From Rhodoferax sp. (GTDB taxonomy: Bacteria > Pseudomonadota > Gammaproteobacteria > Burkholderiales > Burkholderiaceae_C): a DNA stretch of 64,000 nt. Within the stretch, counting starts at the first letter, position 1; each line of letters starts with the position of its first letter. The DNA is taken from contig JAGOUM010000007.1 of assembly GCA_018061265.1 (NCBI GenBank), forward strand, positions 19,875 to 83,874, given 5' to 3'. Shown piece by piece: positions 23,427 through 32,308 of the stretch. Below the pieces are notes generated by a model that saw only the letters and a list, made by a program, of their open reading frames with translations, was not told the DNA's origin and did no database searches. Made by a program: the position numbers and the translations under genes.

Positions 23427-24920
23427 ATGGCTACCGCTGCATTTGAAACGCCCAAGCTCAAGAGTTATCCTGTCATCCCGCTGGTTCAAGCCGGCGCGAT
23501 GTCGCATCTCAAACCTTTCATCGCGCCAGGCCCGATTCAAAAGCCACTGAATTTTCCTGAGCAATTGGTGGACGATTGGCAGGCCAAGGCCATTGCCAAG
23601 ATGGGTGAGCTGCTTGGCAAGTACCGCTCTTTGCAGGTCTACATGGACGCCTGTGTGCATTGCGGTGCATGCTCGGACAAGTGCCATTATTTTTTGGGCA
23701 CCGGCGATCCGAAAAACATGCCGGTCGCGCGTCAGGATCTGATGCGCAAGGTCTACCGGCGCTATTTCACGGTTGCTGGAAAGTACTTTCCCAAGCTGGT
23801 TGGAGCGGTTGACCTCACCCGTGAAGTACTTGACGAGTGGTTTAGCTATTACCACCAATGCTCGGAGTGTCGTCGCTGCTCGGTGTTTTGCCCCTACGGT
23901 ATCGACACCGCCGAAGTGACTATGGCCGCCCGGGAAATCATGGACTCGATTGGCATGGGGCAAAAGTACGCCAACGAGATCATTGGCAAAGTCCACCGCA
24001 TTGGCAATAACCTGGGCATCCCTGGCCCGGCATTGATCAACACGCTGGAAGGGCTTGAAGAAGACACCAAGGACGATACAGGTTTTGACATCAAGTTCCC
24101 GCTCGATGTCAAGGGTGCCGAGGTGCTTTTGATCACACCGTCGGCGGATTTCTTTTCTGAGCCGCATGTCGAAAGTTTGATTGGCTACGCCAAGGTGTTT
24201 CATGCCGCCGGCATTAGCTGGACCTTGAGTTCACACGCCTCTGAGGCCGGCAACTTTGGCATGTTCATAGGGAACTATGAGCAAATGCGTAATATCTCCA
24301 TGCGGGTACGTGAGGCGGCACTGGAATTGGGAGTCAAGCGGATTGTGGTTGGAGAGTGTGGCCATGCCTGGCGGGTCGCCTACAGCTTCTGGAACACGCT
24401 GATTGGCCCGTTTGATTTTCTGGATCAGCGTTACCCGGTCCCGCAGCATATTTGCGAGGTGACGGACGACCTGATTCAGCGGGGCGCATTAACGTTCGAC
24501 AAAGAAGCCAACGACAACCGAATCATCACCTTCCACGACTCTTGCAATGTCGCCCGTGCGTCCCGAATGGGCAGCATGCCGGGTGGACAGTTTGTGATTC
24601 CGCGTCGCATCATCACGTCGGTTGCCAACAATTTCCATGACATGGCACCCGAGACGATCCACGAAAGTACATTTTGCTGTGGAGGTGGCGGTGGACTGCT
24701 GACCGATGACTTGATGGAGCTACGCGTCAAGGGGGCACTGCCAAGAATGGAGGCACTCAAGCATGTGGTAGATGATCACGGCGTCAATTTTATGGCGACG
24801 ATCTGCGCCATCTGCAAGGCCCAGTTCACCAAGGTTTTGCCCTACTATGGCTTCAATATGAGCATGGTGGGCGGCGTTCATCAGTTGGTCAGCAAGGCAA
24901 TTCGCCTGGGTGACAAGTAA
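23427..24920 (+). CDS. dsrK: DsrK iron-sulfur protein (HdrD-like)
   Basis: 497-aa cytoplasmic-side catalytic subunit of DsrMKJOP, thought to act on the DsrC cysteines. Two [4Fe-4S] motifs are visible (CVHCGACSDKCHYF and CSECRRCSVFCPYGID), then two CCG-type regions; the C-terminal one reads STFCCGGGGGLLTDD. It lies 14 bp after dsrM. Normal length. Confidence 0.95.
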   Translation: MATAAFETPKLKSYPVIPLVQAGAMSHLKPFIAPGPIQKPLNFPEQLVDDWQAKAIAKMGELLGKYRSLQVYMDACVHCGACSDKCHYFLGTGDPKNMPVARQDLMRKVYRRYFTVAGKYFPKLVGAVDLTREVLDEWFSYYHQCSECRRCSVFCPYGIDTAEVTMAAREIMDSIGMGQKYANEIIGKVHRIGNNLGIPGPALINTLEGLEEDTKDDTGFDIKFPLDVKGAEVLLITPSADFFSEPHVESLIGYAKVFHAAGISWTLSSHASEAGNFGMFIGNYEQMRNISMRVREAALELGVKRIVVGECGHAWRVAYSFWNTLIGPFDFLDQRYPVPQHICEVTDDLIQRGALTFDKEANDNRIITFHDSCNVARASRMGSMPGGQFVIPRRIITSVANNFHDMAPETIHESTFCCGGGGGLLTDDLMELRVKGALPRMEALKHVVDDHGVNFMATICAICKAQFTKVLPYYGFNMSMVGGVHQLVSKAIRLGDK

Positions 24921-24963
24921 TTCGTCCTTTAGGCAGTCCGTATAAATTTCAGGAGATTTCGAC

Positions 24964-26922
24964 ATGTCAGCAACCACAGAAGCCCCTGCCGTTCAGGCAC
25001 TGAACTTTCGCCGTTTCAAAGACGGCGACAGCAAGGTAAAGTCCCTGCAAAAAGACATTTTTGATGCGGGACACTCTCACAAGTGCCCGACTTACATCCA
25101 GAGCACACCGCCTTGCCAGGGCAGTTGCCCTGCGGGCGAGGACATCCGGGGTTACTTGAATATTGTTCGCGGTGTTGAGAAACCCCCAACTGGCATGAAA
25201 TGGCAAGAATATGCCTTTCGCCGCCTGACTGAAGCCAATCCATTTCCGTCGGTCATGGGTCGGGTTTGCCCGGCACCCTGCGAGTCAGGGTGCAACCGGA
25301 ATCAACTCGAGGATTTTGTTGGTATCAACAGCGTTGAACACTTTTTGGGCGACTACGCCGTACACAACAAATTGGCATTCAATAAACCATCCAACCAGAC
25401 TGGCAAGTCGGTTGCTGTGATTGGTGGTGGTCCCGCCGGGCTCTCGGCAGCCTATCAATTGGCCTTGAAGGGCCATTCAGTGACCTTGTTTGATGAACGG
25501 GCTGAGCTCGGCGGCATGATGCGCTACGGCATTCCCGGGTTCCGTACACCGCGTGACGTGCTGGATGCCGAAATTCAACGTATTCTGGATCTGGGTGTCA
25601 CGGCAAGACTTAACTGCCGTATCGGCACTGACATCACGATGGCCCAGATCCGGGCTGATTTTGATGCGGTGTTCTTGGGCTTGGGAGCCCAAGCTGGTCG
25701 CGCGTTACCGGTTGAAGGCTCTGACGCACCGAATGTGGTCACCGCGACGGCATTCCTGAAAGCCTTTAACGACGGCCGCCTGCGTCATGTCGGCAAACGC
25801 GTGGTGGTGGTGGGTGGTGGTGATACTTCCATTGACGTGGCGACTGTGGCACGTCGGCTCGGCCACATTGACAAGATTCACGAGTCTGATCGCCCTGAAA
25901 ACGTGATTGGCGGAAACATGGCCCATGATGTCGCTGAAGCTTCTGTCCGTCAGGGTGCGGAGGTGACATTGACGTCCATCTTCGCGGTTGAGAAGATGCA
26001 GGCCAGTCGCCATGAAGTGGAGCATGCCCAGTCGGAAGGCATCACCATCCGCGGCGGTATGGCACCCATTGGTGTTGTGCGTGATGCTTCGGGTCGGGCC
26101 ACGGCGTTGCGCGTCATTCAGTGTGAAGCCAAACTGATCAATGGACGCCTGGACATCAAGAACATCGCCGGTACCGAGGAGGACATTGAAGCGGATCTGA
26201 TCGTTTCTGCGATTGGCCAGGCCGTGGACTTTTCCGGGTTGGAGGAATTCAACAATGGCAAGGGTGCTATCAACAGTGATAAGAATTATCAGGTGCAGGG
26301 TCAGCCAGGTGTATTTGTGGGTGGTGACGTTATCCGTCCTCACTTGCTGACCACCGCCATCGGGCATGGTGCAATCGCTGCGGATGGTATTGACAGATTT
26401 CTGCAAAACGAAGCACTTGAAAAGCGGCCAAAAATTGATGTCCATGCCTTCGATCTCAAGCGAAAGATGTTGGAAAAAGGTTACACGTTTGCTGAAGCGC
26501 CTGAACCCATGCGTGGTACCTGTAACAGCAATGTAGCGATTCACAATTTTGATGACCGGTCCGACCGTTACGTCATTTCGCACAAGGAACTATTCCTTGG
26601 CCATTTTTCATATACCGCTCGAAATCGTCGAGGCATCACCTCTTTGACAGCCGCCGAGGCCCTGAACAATTTCCAGGAACGTCTGCAGCCCCTGCTTGAA
26701 GCACAGGCAATGGCGGAGGCCAAGCGCTGCATGAGTTGTGGTCAGTGTTTTGAGTGCGACAACTGCGTGGTGTATTGCCCGCAGGTTGCTGTTTTCAAGG
26801 TGCCCAAGGCCAAAGCGACCACCGGGCGTTATGTGGACACCAACTACAACAAATGTATTGGTTGCCACATCTGTGCAGATGTCTGCCCCACTGGTTACAT
26901 CCAGATGGGCCTGGGGGACTGA
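24964..26922 (+). CDS. dsrL: DsrL NAD(P)H:acceptor oxidoreductase
   Basis: 652-aa GltD-like flavoprotein that interacts with DsrAB and passes electrons from sulfur oxidation to NAD(P)+. Domains in order: N-terminal Fe-S region (CPTYIQSTPPCQGSCPAGED, then CPAPCESGCNR); FAD site VIGGGPAGLSAAYQL; NAD(P) site VVVVGGGDTSIDV; C-terminal ferredoxin with CMSCGQCFECDNCVVYCPQ and CIGCHICADVCPTGYI. DsrL is essential for sulfur oxidation in Allochromatium. It starts after a good AGGAGA site. Confidence 0.96.
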   Translation: MSATTEAPAVQALNFRRFKDGDSKVKSLQKDIFDAGHSHKCPTYIQSTPPCQGSCPAGEDIRGYLNIVRGVEKPPTGMKWQEYAFRRLTEANPFPSVMGRVCPAPCESGCNRNQLEDFVGINSVEHFLGDYAVHNKLAFNKPSNQTGKSVAVIGGGPAGLSAAYQLALKGHSVTLFDERAELGGMMRYGIPGFRTPRDVLDAEIQRILDLGVTARLNCRIGTDITMAQIRADFDAVFLGLGAQAGRALPVEGSDAPNVVTATAFLKAFNDGRLRHVGKRVVVVGGGDTSIDVATVARRLGHIDKIHESDRPENVIGGNMAHDVAEASVRQGAEVTLTSIFAVEKMQASRHEVEHAQSEGITIRGGMAPIGVVRDASGRATALRVIQCEAKLINGRLDIKNIAGTEEDIEADLIVSAIGQAVDFSGLEEFNNGKGAINSDKNYQVQGQPGVFVGGDVIRPHLLTTAIGHGAIAADGIDRFLQNEALEKRPKIDVHAFDLKRKMLEKGYTFAEAPEPMRGTCNSNVAIHNFDDRSDRYVISHKELFLGHFSYTARNRRGITSLTAAEALNNFQERLQPLLEAQAMAEAKRCMSCGQCFECDNCVVYCPQVAVFKVPKAKATTGRYVDTNYNKCIGCHICADVCPTGYIQMGLGD

Positions 26923-26926
26923 GCTA

Positions 26927-27379
26927 ATGTCGCTTTGCACTGTTTGTTCACTCGGGGTGATGAGGCTATTGCTCATGGCAGTACTGCTGACGGTAGCCAA
27001 CTGGTCGGCACTGGCCCAAAGTACGGGCAGCGGTCGTGTGCCAAAGCCGGTGATAGAGCCTGCCCGAGGAGGACAGTGTGTCGAAGACCCGGCTTTCATG
27101 CGCCGCAACCACATGCTGTTGTTGAAGCATCAACGGGTGGATACCTTGCGAGGAGGCATTCGTACCGGCAAGTACAGCTTGCAGGGTTGCATCGAATGCC
27201 ATGCCAGTCAGACGACCAACAGTGTCAGTGCCAGTGAGACCAACTTCTGCCAAAGCTGCCATAGCTACGCTGCCGTATCGCTCGACTGTTTTGGTTGCCA
27301 TGCCAGCAAGCCTGCCTCGAGCGCAGCACAGGTTGCGAAGACCCTGGCAGAACCTGCCGTTCCACAGGCCAAGCCATGA
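26927..27379 (+). CDS. dsrJ: DsrJ periplasmic triheme cytochrome c
   Basis: 150-aa protein with an N-terminal signal or anchor (VMRLLLMAVLLTVANWSALA) and three CxxCH heme sites: CIECH, CQSCH and CFGCH. It is the periplasmic cytochrome of DsrMKJOP. The frame is open upstream inside dsrL, but ATG 26927, 4 bp after the dsrL stop, gives the correct signal peptide. Its stop overlaps the dsrO start (ATGA). Confidence 0.92.
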   Translation: MSLCTVCSLGVMRLLLMAVLLTVANWSALAQSTGSGRVPKPVIEPARGGQCVEDPAFMRRNHMLLLKHQRVDTLRGGIRTGKYSLQGCIECHASQTTNSVSASETNFCQSCHSYAAVSLDCFGCHASKPASSAAQVAKTLAEPAVPQAKP

Positions 27380-28143
27380 ACCCAGAACCATCTCAAACCA
27401 ACCGCAGTGTCAGTGAACCAGCGTCAAGTCGTCGTGGTTTTTTAGGTGTTGCCGCAGCCGGATTGGCAGGTGTCCTGATTGCGCCGGGTGTACATCTGAT
27501 TGAAATCGCCCAGGCAGCACCTGCCAGCGCTGGTGCAAGCAACAAGGTTCGCTGGGGTATGTTGATCGACAGCAGCAAGTGCAGCAGTGGTTGCACCGAC
27601 TGCGTGACGGCCTGCAATACAGAGAACGGGTTGTCCGGCGGCCATGCACCGACTGATTCTCAGTGGATCCGCAAAATTGAGATCAAGGAGATCCGCTCGG
27701 GGGAAGTGCAATCGCTACCAATGATGTGCCAGCATTGCGCCCATCCGCCTTGCGTCGACGTCTGCCCAACGGGCGCCTCGTTCAAGCGTGCTGACGGTAT
27801 CGTGCTGGTTGACAAGCACATTTGTATTGGCTGCCGTTACTGCATGATGGCCTGCCCCTACAAGGCCAGATCTTTTGTGCATTCGCCACAAACCAACCAG
27901 AAACCGGATGTGCCCCGTGGCATGGGAACGGTCGAGTCGTGCACCATGTGTGTCCACAAAGTTGATCGGGGGGAGCTGCCTGCCTGCGTCAGTGCCTGTT
28001 CCAAGGCAGGGCATGAGGCCATCGTCTTTGGCGATCTCAACGACCCGAACAGCGAGATATCCAAGCGTGTGGCCAAGTTCCCGGCTCGACAGATTCGCGA
28101 AAATCTTGATCTTGATACCGGTGTACGTTATCTGGGAATCTAA
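27376..28143 (+). CDS. dsrO: DsrO periplasmic iron-sulfur protein
   Basis: 255-aa protein with a Tat signal (SSRRGFLGVAAAGLAGVLIA) and four clusters of ferredoxin-type cysteines: CSSGCTDCVTAC, CQHCAHPPCVDVCPTGA, CIGCRYCMMACPY, and CTMCVHKVDRGELPACVSAC. It links DsrJ and the membrane subunit DsrP. The start is ATG 27376, overlapping the dsrJ stop; the longer frame from 27295 is inside dsrJ. Confidence 0.94.
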   Translation: MNPEPSQTNRSVSEPASSRRGFLGVAAAGLAGVLIAPGVHLIEIAQAAPASAGASNKVRWGMLIDSSKCSSGCTDCVTACNTENGLSGGHAPTDSQWIRKIEIKEIRSGEVQSLPMMCQHCAHPPCVDVCPTGASFKRADGIVLVDKHICIGCRYCMMACPYKARSFVHSPQTNQKPDVPRGMGTVESCTMCVHKVDRGELPACVSACSKAGHEAIVFGDLNDPNSEISKRVAKFPARQIRENLDLDTGVRYLGI

Positions 28144-28146
28144 GTC

Positions 28147-29373
28147 ATGAAAATCACTCTCAGTGAACTCAAGGGCAGCAGCCCGGGCTATTACATACTG
28201 CTAGGTTCCTTTGCCCTGGTGGCAATGGTTGGTTTGGCCGCAGTCTGGTACATGGAGCATTTTGGTCACATCGTGACAGGGATGAACAACCAGATTGTCT
28301 GGGGTATGCCACACGTATTTGCCGTTTTCTTGGTTGTTGCCGCGTCAGGTGCACTCAACGTCGCCTCAATGGCCTCGGTATTCGGAAAAACCGAATTTAA
28401 GCCCTTGGCGCCGATGTCGGGCATGTTGGCGATCGCTTTGTTGCTCGGTGGTTTGACGGTACTGATGCTGGATTTGGGTCGACCAGACCGTCTGATTGTG
28501 GCGATGACGTATTACAACTTCAAATCGATCTTCGCTCTCAACATCTTCCTCTATTCCGGGTTCATGGGTTTTGTCATTGTCTACCTCTGGACCATGATGG
28601 AGCGCCGCATGAATCAGTTCACGCCGGTCGCCGGGCTGTTCGCCTTTATCTGGCGCATGGCACTGACAACCGGCACCGGTTCAATTTTTGGTTTCCTGGT
28701 TGCGCGTCAAGCCTATGATTCTGCGCTACTGGCACCTTTGTTCATTGCGCTGTCCTTCAGTTATGGATTGGCTGTGTTCCTTCTGGTGTTGATGTGGGCC
28801 GGCATGGGCAGCGGTCGTCGCATCAGCAACCTCATGATGGCGCGGTTCGCACGTTTGCAGATCATATTTATTGCGGCTGGTCTGTACTTTGTCCTGATTT
28901 ACTATTTGACCAATTTTTACTTCACGCGGCATCACGGCTTTGTGCGTTTTATCCTGCTTGATGGCGGCATCTACACTGCACTATTCTGGCTAGGCCCGAT
29001 CCTGCTTGGCGCTGTACTACCCATCATTTTGCTGCTGCATCCACGTATTGCCGAGATGCCCAAACGGGTCGCAGCTTGTGCGGGCATGGTGATTGCGGGT
29101 GGCTTTGCGCAGATGTACGTCACCATTGTGGGTGGCCAGGCTTTCCCCCTGATTTTGTTCCCAGGCAGAGAAGTGACCAGTACGTTTTATGATGGCATGG
29201 TCAACAGCTACTCACCGGCACTGCCAGAGTGGCTTCTTGGGTTCGGCGGTATCGCAATTGTCGGCATCATCGTGATGATTTCCCTCAAGGTACTGGGTTT
29301 TATTCCGGAAAATCTCGCTTCTGAAGACGATGCAAGTACCTTGCATGGTCACGCCACCGCCAAGCAATCCTGA
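28147..29373 (+). CDS. dsrP: DsrP NrfD-like membrane subunit
   Basis: 408-aa integral membrane protein of the NrfD/PsrC family with about ten hydrophobic helices; forms the second quinone-linked module of DsrMKJOP with DsrO. The first helix (YYILLGSFALVAMVGLAAVW) and LGRPDRLIVAMTYYNFKSIF are typical. It begins 3 bp after dsrO. Confidence 0.93.
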   Translation: MKITLSELKGSSPGYYILLGSFALVAMVGLAAVWYMEHFGHIVTGMNNQIVWGMPHVFAVFLVVAASGALNVASMASVFGKTEFKPLAPMSGMLAIALLLGGLTVLMLDLGRPDRLIVAMTYYNFKSIFALNIFLYSGFMGFVIVYLWTMMERRMNQFTPVAGLFAFIWRMALTTGTGSIFGFLVARQAYDSALLAPLFIALSFSYGLAVFLLVLMWAGMGSGRRISNLMMARFARLQIIFIAAGLYFVLIYYLTNFYFTRHHGFVRFILLDGGIYTALFWLGPILLGAVLPIILLLHPRIAEMPKRVAACAGMVIAGGFAQMYVTIVGGQAFPLILFPGREVTSTFYDGMVNSYSPALPEWLLGFGGIAIVGIIVMISLKVLGFIPENLASEDDASTLHGHATAKQS

Positions 29374-29383
29374 CCCATTCGGC

Positions 29384-31114
29384 ATGGCGCGTCTGTTAAT
29401 TTCTGCGGCTCACAAGTCGTCAGGAAAAACTACGGTAACCCTTGGCCTGTGCGCTGCTCTGGTTGCGCGCGGACTAGTGGTTCAGCCGTTTAAGAAAGGT
29501 CCTGACTACATCGACCCGATGTGGCTCGGTCAGGCAAGCCATCGTGCCTGCCTTAATCTGGACCCCTATCTGATGACTGGCCCCCAGATCACTGCGTGTT
29601 TCACTCACAATTCTGCATCGTGTGATATCAGTATCGTCGAAGGCAACAAGGGACTTTATGATGGCCTCGCACTGGATGGCAGCAACAGCAACGCTGCACT
29701 GGCGCATTTGCTGGACTTGCCAGTCGTATTGGTGCTCGATTCGCGTGGCATGACCCGGGGCATTGCGCCCTTGATTCTGGGCTATCAGGCGTTTGACCCC
29801 GGAATCAAAATCGCCGGGGTGATCCTGAATCAACTTGGCGGCTCGCGCCATGAGGCAAAACTGAGGGCCGTGATCGAACATTACACGGATGTCAGGGTCC
29901 TGGGTGCGGTTGCGCACGATCCTCAACTTGGCGTGCTCGAACGCCATCTTGGGTTGATGCCCAGTCGTGAACTGAGCAACCCAGCGGCGCTGGTCGACTC
30001 AATTGGAACGCTTGTGGGTCAACAGGTCGATCTTGACGCGCTCTTGGCAGCTGCCAATGCGGCGACTCCGCTATCCGGTGCGCCACAAGAAATACTTGGT
30101 TTGCCGCAGCATGCCAGTAAGGTGCGGATCGGTCTGGCCTCGGACAAAGCTTTTGGGTTTTACTACCCTGACGACCTGATGGCACTGGAGGCTGCCGGCG
30201 CGGAAATTGTGCGTTTTGACACCTTGCAAGACCAACAATTGCCTGAAATTGACGGCTTGGTGATAGGTGGCGGGTTCCCGGAAGTGTTCATGGCCGAATT
30301 GTCAGCCAACGGTACGATGCGCGAGAGTATCCATGATGCGGTTGAGCAAGGATTGCCGGTGTATGCAGAATGTGGCGGGTTGATGTACTTGGCTCGCAGT
30401 CTGAACTGGAAGGAGCAAACCTGCACCATGGTGGGTGCCTTGCCGGCCGACGTCAAGATGCATATGCGCCCGATTGGCCGGGGATATGTGTCCCTTGAAC
30501 CTACTGATGAGGCCCCATGGTCATCTATTGGAACAGATGCGTTGGTGCGTGGTCATGAGTTCCATTATTCAAGCCTGGAGAACGTTTCTCCTGAAGTCCG
30601 TTTTGCCTACAAGGTCAAGCGTGGGCATGGCATTGATGGGCAGCATGATGGCCTGTTGTACCGTAACGTACTGGCATCGTATTCACATCTGCGCAGCAGT
30701 GCCGGGTCCAACTGGGCTCCGGCGTTCGTGGAGTTTGTTCGATCTGTACAGACATCTGTCACCCAAACCACCGGATCGCACCATGTGCTGGTCAACGGCG
30801 AACCCATAGCGACGGACTCGGAGGGGTATTTGCTCGACCTGAGCCGATGGAGCGAAGATTTCGCCATTGCACGTGCCCGCCTGGAGAAGCTCGAACTGAC
30901 ACCTTCGCATTGGGAAGTCATCCGGTTTCTCAGGGACTATTACGAACAGCACCGGGTGCAGGCTCAGGTGCGTTCTATGATTAAACATTTTGCCGGGCTT
31001 TGGGGAATCGAACGTGGTAACAACCACCATTTACACACGATGTTCCCCATCGGGGGCCCGCAGAAACAAGGCAACCGCCTTGCCGGGTTGATGAAAACCA
31101 AAGGCGAACACTGA
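29384..31114 (+). CDS. dsrN: DsrN siroheme amidase fused to a Cys-less DsrC domain
   Basis: 576-aa fusion. Residues 1-450 are a CobB-type glutamine-dependent amidotransferase: P-loop HKSSGKTTVTLGLCAAL, then a glutaminase domain with VYAECGGLMYLARSL (nucleophile Cys) and a terminal HEFHYS. This half would make siro-(hemo)amide for DsrAB. After a linker, residues about 468-576 form a full DsrC fold: VNGEPIATDSEGYLLDL, PSHWEVIRFLRDYY, FPIGGPQKQGNRLAGL. Both DsrC cysteines are absent (GNRLAG, and the end KTKGEH). The usual DsrN is about 450-470 aa, so the tail is extra. The start at 29384 matches the CobB family; upstream ATGs at 29330 and 29345 overlap dsrP. Confidence 0.92.
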   Translation: MARLLISAAHKSSGKTTVTLGLCAALVARGLVVQPFKKGPDYIDPMWLGQASHRACLNLDPYLMTGPQITACFTHNSASCDISIVEGNKGLYDGLALDGSNSNAALAHLLDLPVVLVLDSRGMTRGIAPLILGYQAFDPGIKIAGVILNQLGGSRHEAKLRAVIEHYTDVRVLGAVAHDPQLGVLERHLGLMPSRELSNPAALVDSIGTLVGQQVDLDALLAAANAATPLSGAPQEILGLPQHASKVRIGLASDKAFGFYYPDDLMALEAAGAEIVRFDTLQDQQLPEIDGLVIGGGFPEVFMAELSANGTMRESIHDAVEQGLPVYAECGGLMYLARSLNWKEQTCTMVGALPADVKMHMRPIGRGYVSLEPTDEAPWSSIGTDALVRGHEFHYSSLENVSPEVRFAYKVKRGHGIDGQHDGLLYRNVLASYSHLRSSAGSNWAPAFVEFVRSVQTSVTQTTGSHHVLVNGEPIATDSEGYLLDLSRWSEDFAIARARLEKLELTPSHWEVIRFLRDYYEQHRVQAQVRSMIKHFAGLWGIERGNNHHLHTMFPIGGPQKQGNRLAGLMKTKGEH

Positions 31115-31134
31115 ATTTTCACTGGAGTCCTACG

Positions 31135-31503
31135 ATGTTTACACTGACCAGCGCAGCAGCGCAACAAATTCAACTGGCCGCCCAGGCCAGCAGCGCCGAA
31201 AACATGGCCTTGCGTCTAGCAGCAAAGCTTGATGCAGATGGTACCGTCCAATATGGCATGGGTTTTGATGAGCCCGACGACGAGGACCTCAAACTCAATC
31301 TGGAAGGCGTTGATATCGTGATCGGTATGCCGTACCAGGCCCTGCTCGAGGACACCACGCTCGATTTCGTTGAGATGGAGCCGGGTGAATTCAACTTCAT
31401 TTTTCTGGATGGCCGCCAGACAGGTGGCGTGACCACCAGCAGTTGCACATCCGGGGGATGCAGTAGCGGTGGCTGCGGGAGCAAAGGTGGAGGCTGCCAT
31501 TGA
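31135..31503 (+). CDS. dsrR: DsrR A-type-like protein with Cys-rich tail
   Basis: 122-aa protein of the IscA/HesB fold. DsrR in Allochromatium is needed for full dsr operon function, probably post-transcriptionally, and lacks the Fe-S cysteines of IscA. Here the fold region (1-97) likewise has no cysteine. A Gly/Ser/Cys tail carries Cys104, Cys109, Cys114 and Cys121 and ends in His122 (CTSGGCSSGGCGSKGGGCH). Such a tail could bind metal. The stop overlaps the cobA start. Confidence 0.88.
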   Translation: MFTLTSAAAQQIQLAAQASSAENMALRLAAKLDADGTVQYGMGFDEPDDEDLKLNLEGVDIVIGMPYQALLEDTTLDFVEMEPGEFNFIFLDGRQTGGVTTSSCTSGGCSSGGCGSKGGGCH

Positions 31504-32288
31504 GTACCAGCGATGAGACTTCCCATCGACCAGGCTGTGTTTATCTGGTCGGTGCGGGTCCCGGTGACGCCGAGTTACTGACCCTGCGCGCGGTTCGTCT
31601 GTTACAGCGTGCCGATGTTGTTGTTTATGACAATTTGGTCTCGACAGAAGTGCTGGATTTCCTGCCAGCAGGGGCACAACGCGTTTACGCAGGAAAACGC
31701 CGCAACGAACACACCATGCGCCAGGAGCAGATCAACGCGCTGCTGGTCAAGCTTGCCCGCGAAGGTAAACAGGTCATACGCCTTAAAGGCGGAGACCCGT
31801 TCATATTTGGGCGCGGTGGCGAAGAACTGCAAACTTTGGCAGCGCATGGGGTCGCATTCGAAGTCGTCCCTGGCGTCACGGCGGCATCCGGCGTTTCAAG
31901 TTATGCAGGCATTCCGCTTACCCATCGGGACTACGCCCAGACCTGCCTTTTTGTGACCGGTCACTTGAAAGACGGAACCGCTGACCTGGATTGGCCGAGT
32001 CTGGTGCGCCCCAACCAAACGGTGGTGATCTATATGGGGCTCAGTGGTTTACCCGACATTTGCCAGAAGATGATGGCGCATGGTGCACCGTCAGAGCTTC
32101 CCGTGGCGGTCGTCCAGGATGGCAGTAGCCGAACACAGGCTGTGGTAACAGGTTGCCTGTCCAACATTGCCGAACGCGTCAGCTCAAAAAAACTGCAGTC
32201 CCCGAGCCTGACAATTATCGGTAACGTGGTCAAGTTGCACAGTGAGCTTGCCTGGTTTAAACCCACATCGAGTTTGCCGACCTCCTAG
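31500..32288 (+). CDS. cobA: Uroporphyrinogen-III C-methyltransferase (siroheme synthesis)
   Basis: 262-aa SAM-dependent methyltransferase making precorrin-2, the first committed step to siroheme. Motifs: VYLVGAGPGDAELLTLRAVR, VVYDNLVS, RLKGGDPFIFGRGGEE, and VPGVTAASG. TTG 31500 overlaps the dsrR stop, so the genes are coupled. Only the methyltransferase module is present, not the CysG dehydrogenase/ferrochelatase part. It supplies siroheme for DsrAB just before or with DsrN and takes the place where dsrS is found in Allochromatium. Confidence 0.93.
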   Translation: MSTSDETSHRPGCVYLVGAGPGDAELLTLRAVRLLQRADVVVYDNLVSTEVLDFLPAGAQRVYAGKRRNEHTMRQEQINALLVKLAREGKQVIRLKGGDPFIFGRGGEELQTLAAHGVAFEVVPGVTAASGVSSYAGIPLTHRDYAQTCLFVTGHLKDGTADLDWPSLVRPNQTVVIYMGLSGLPDICQKMMAHGAPSELPVAVVQDGSSRTQAVVTGCLSNIAERVSSKKLQSPSLTIIGNVVKLHSELAWFKPTSSLPTS

Positions 32289-32308
32289 GCCCACGGGCCG
32301 ATGCGACT

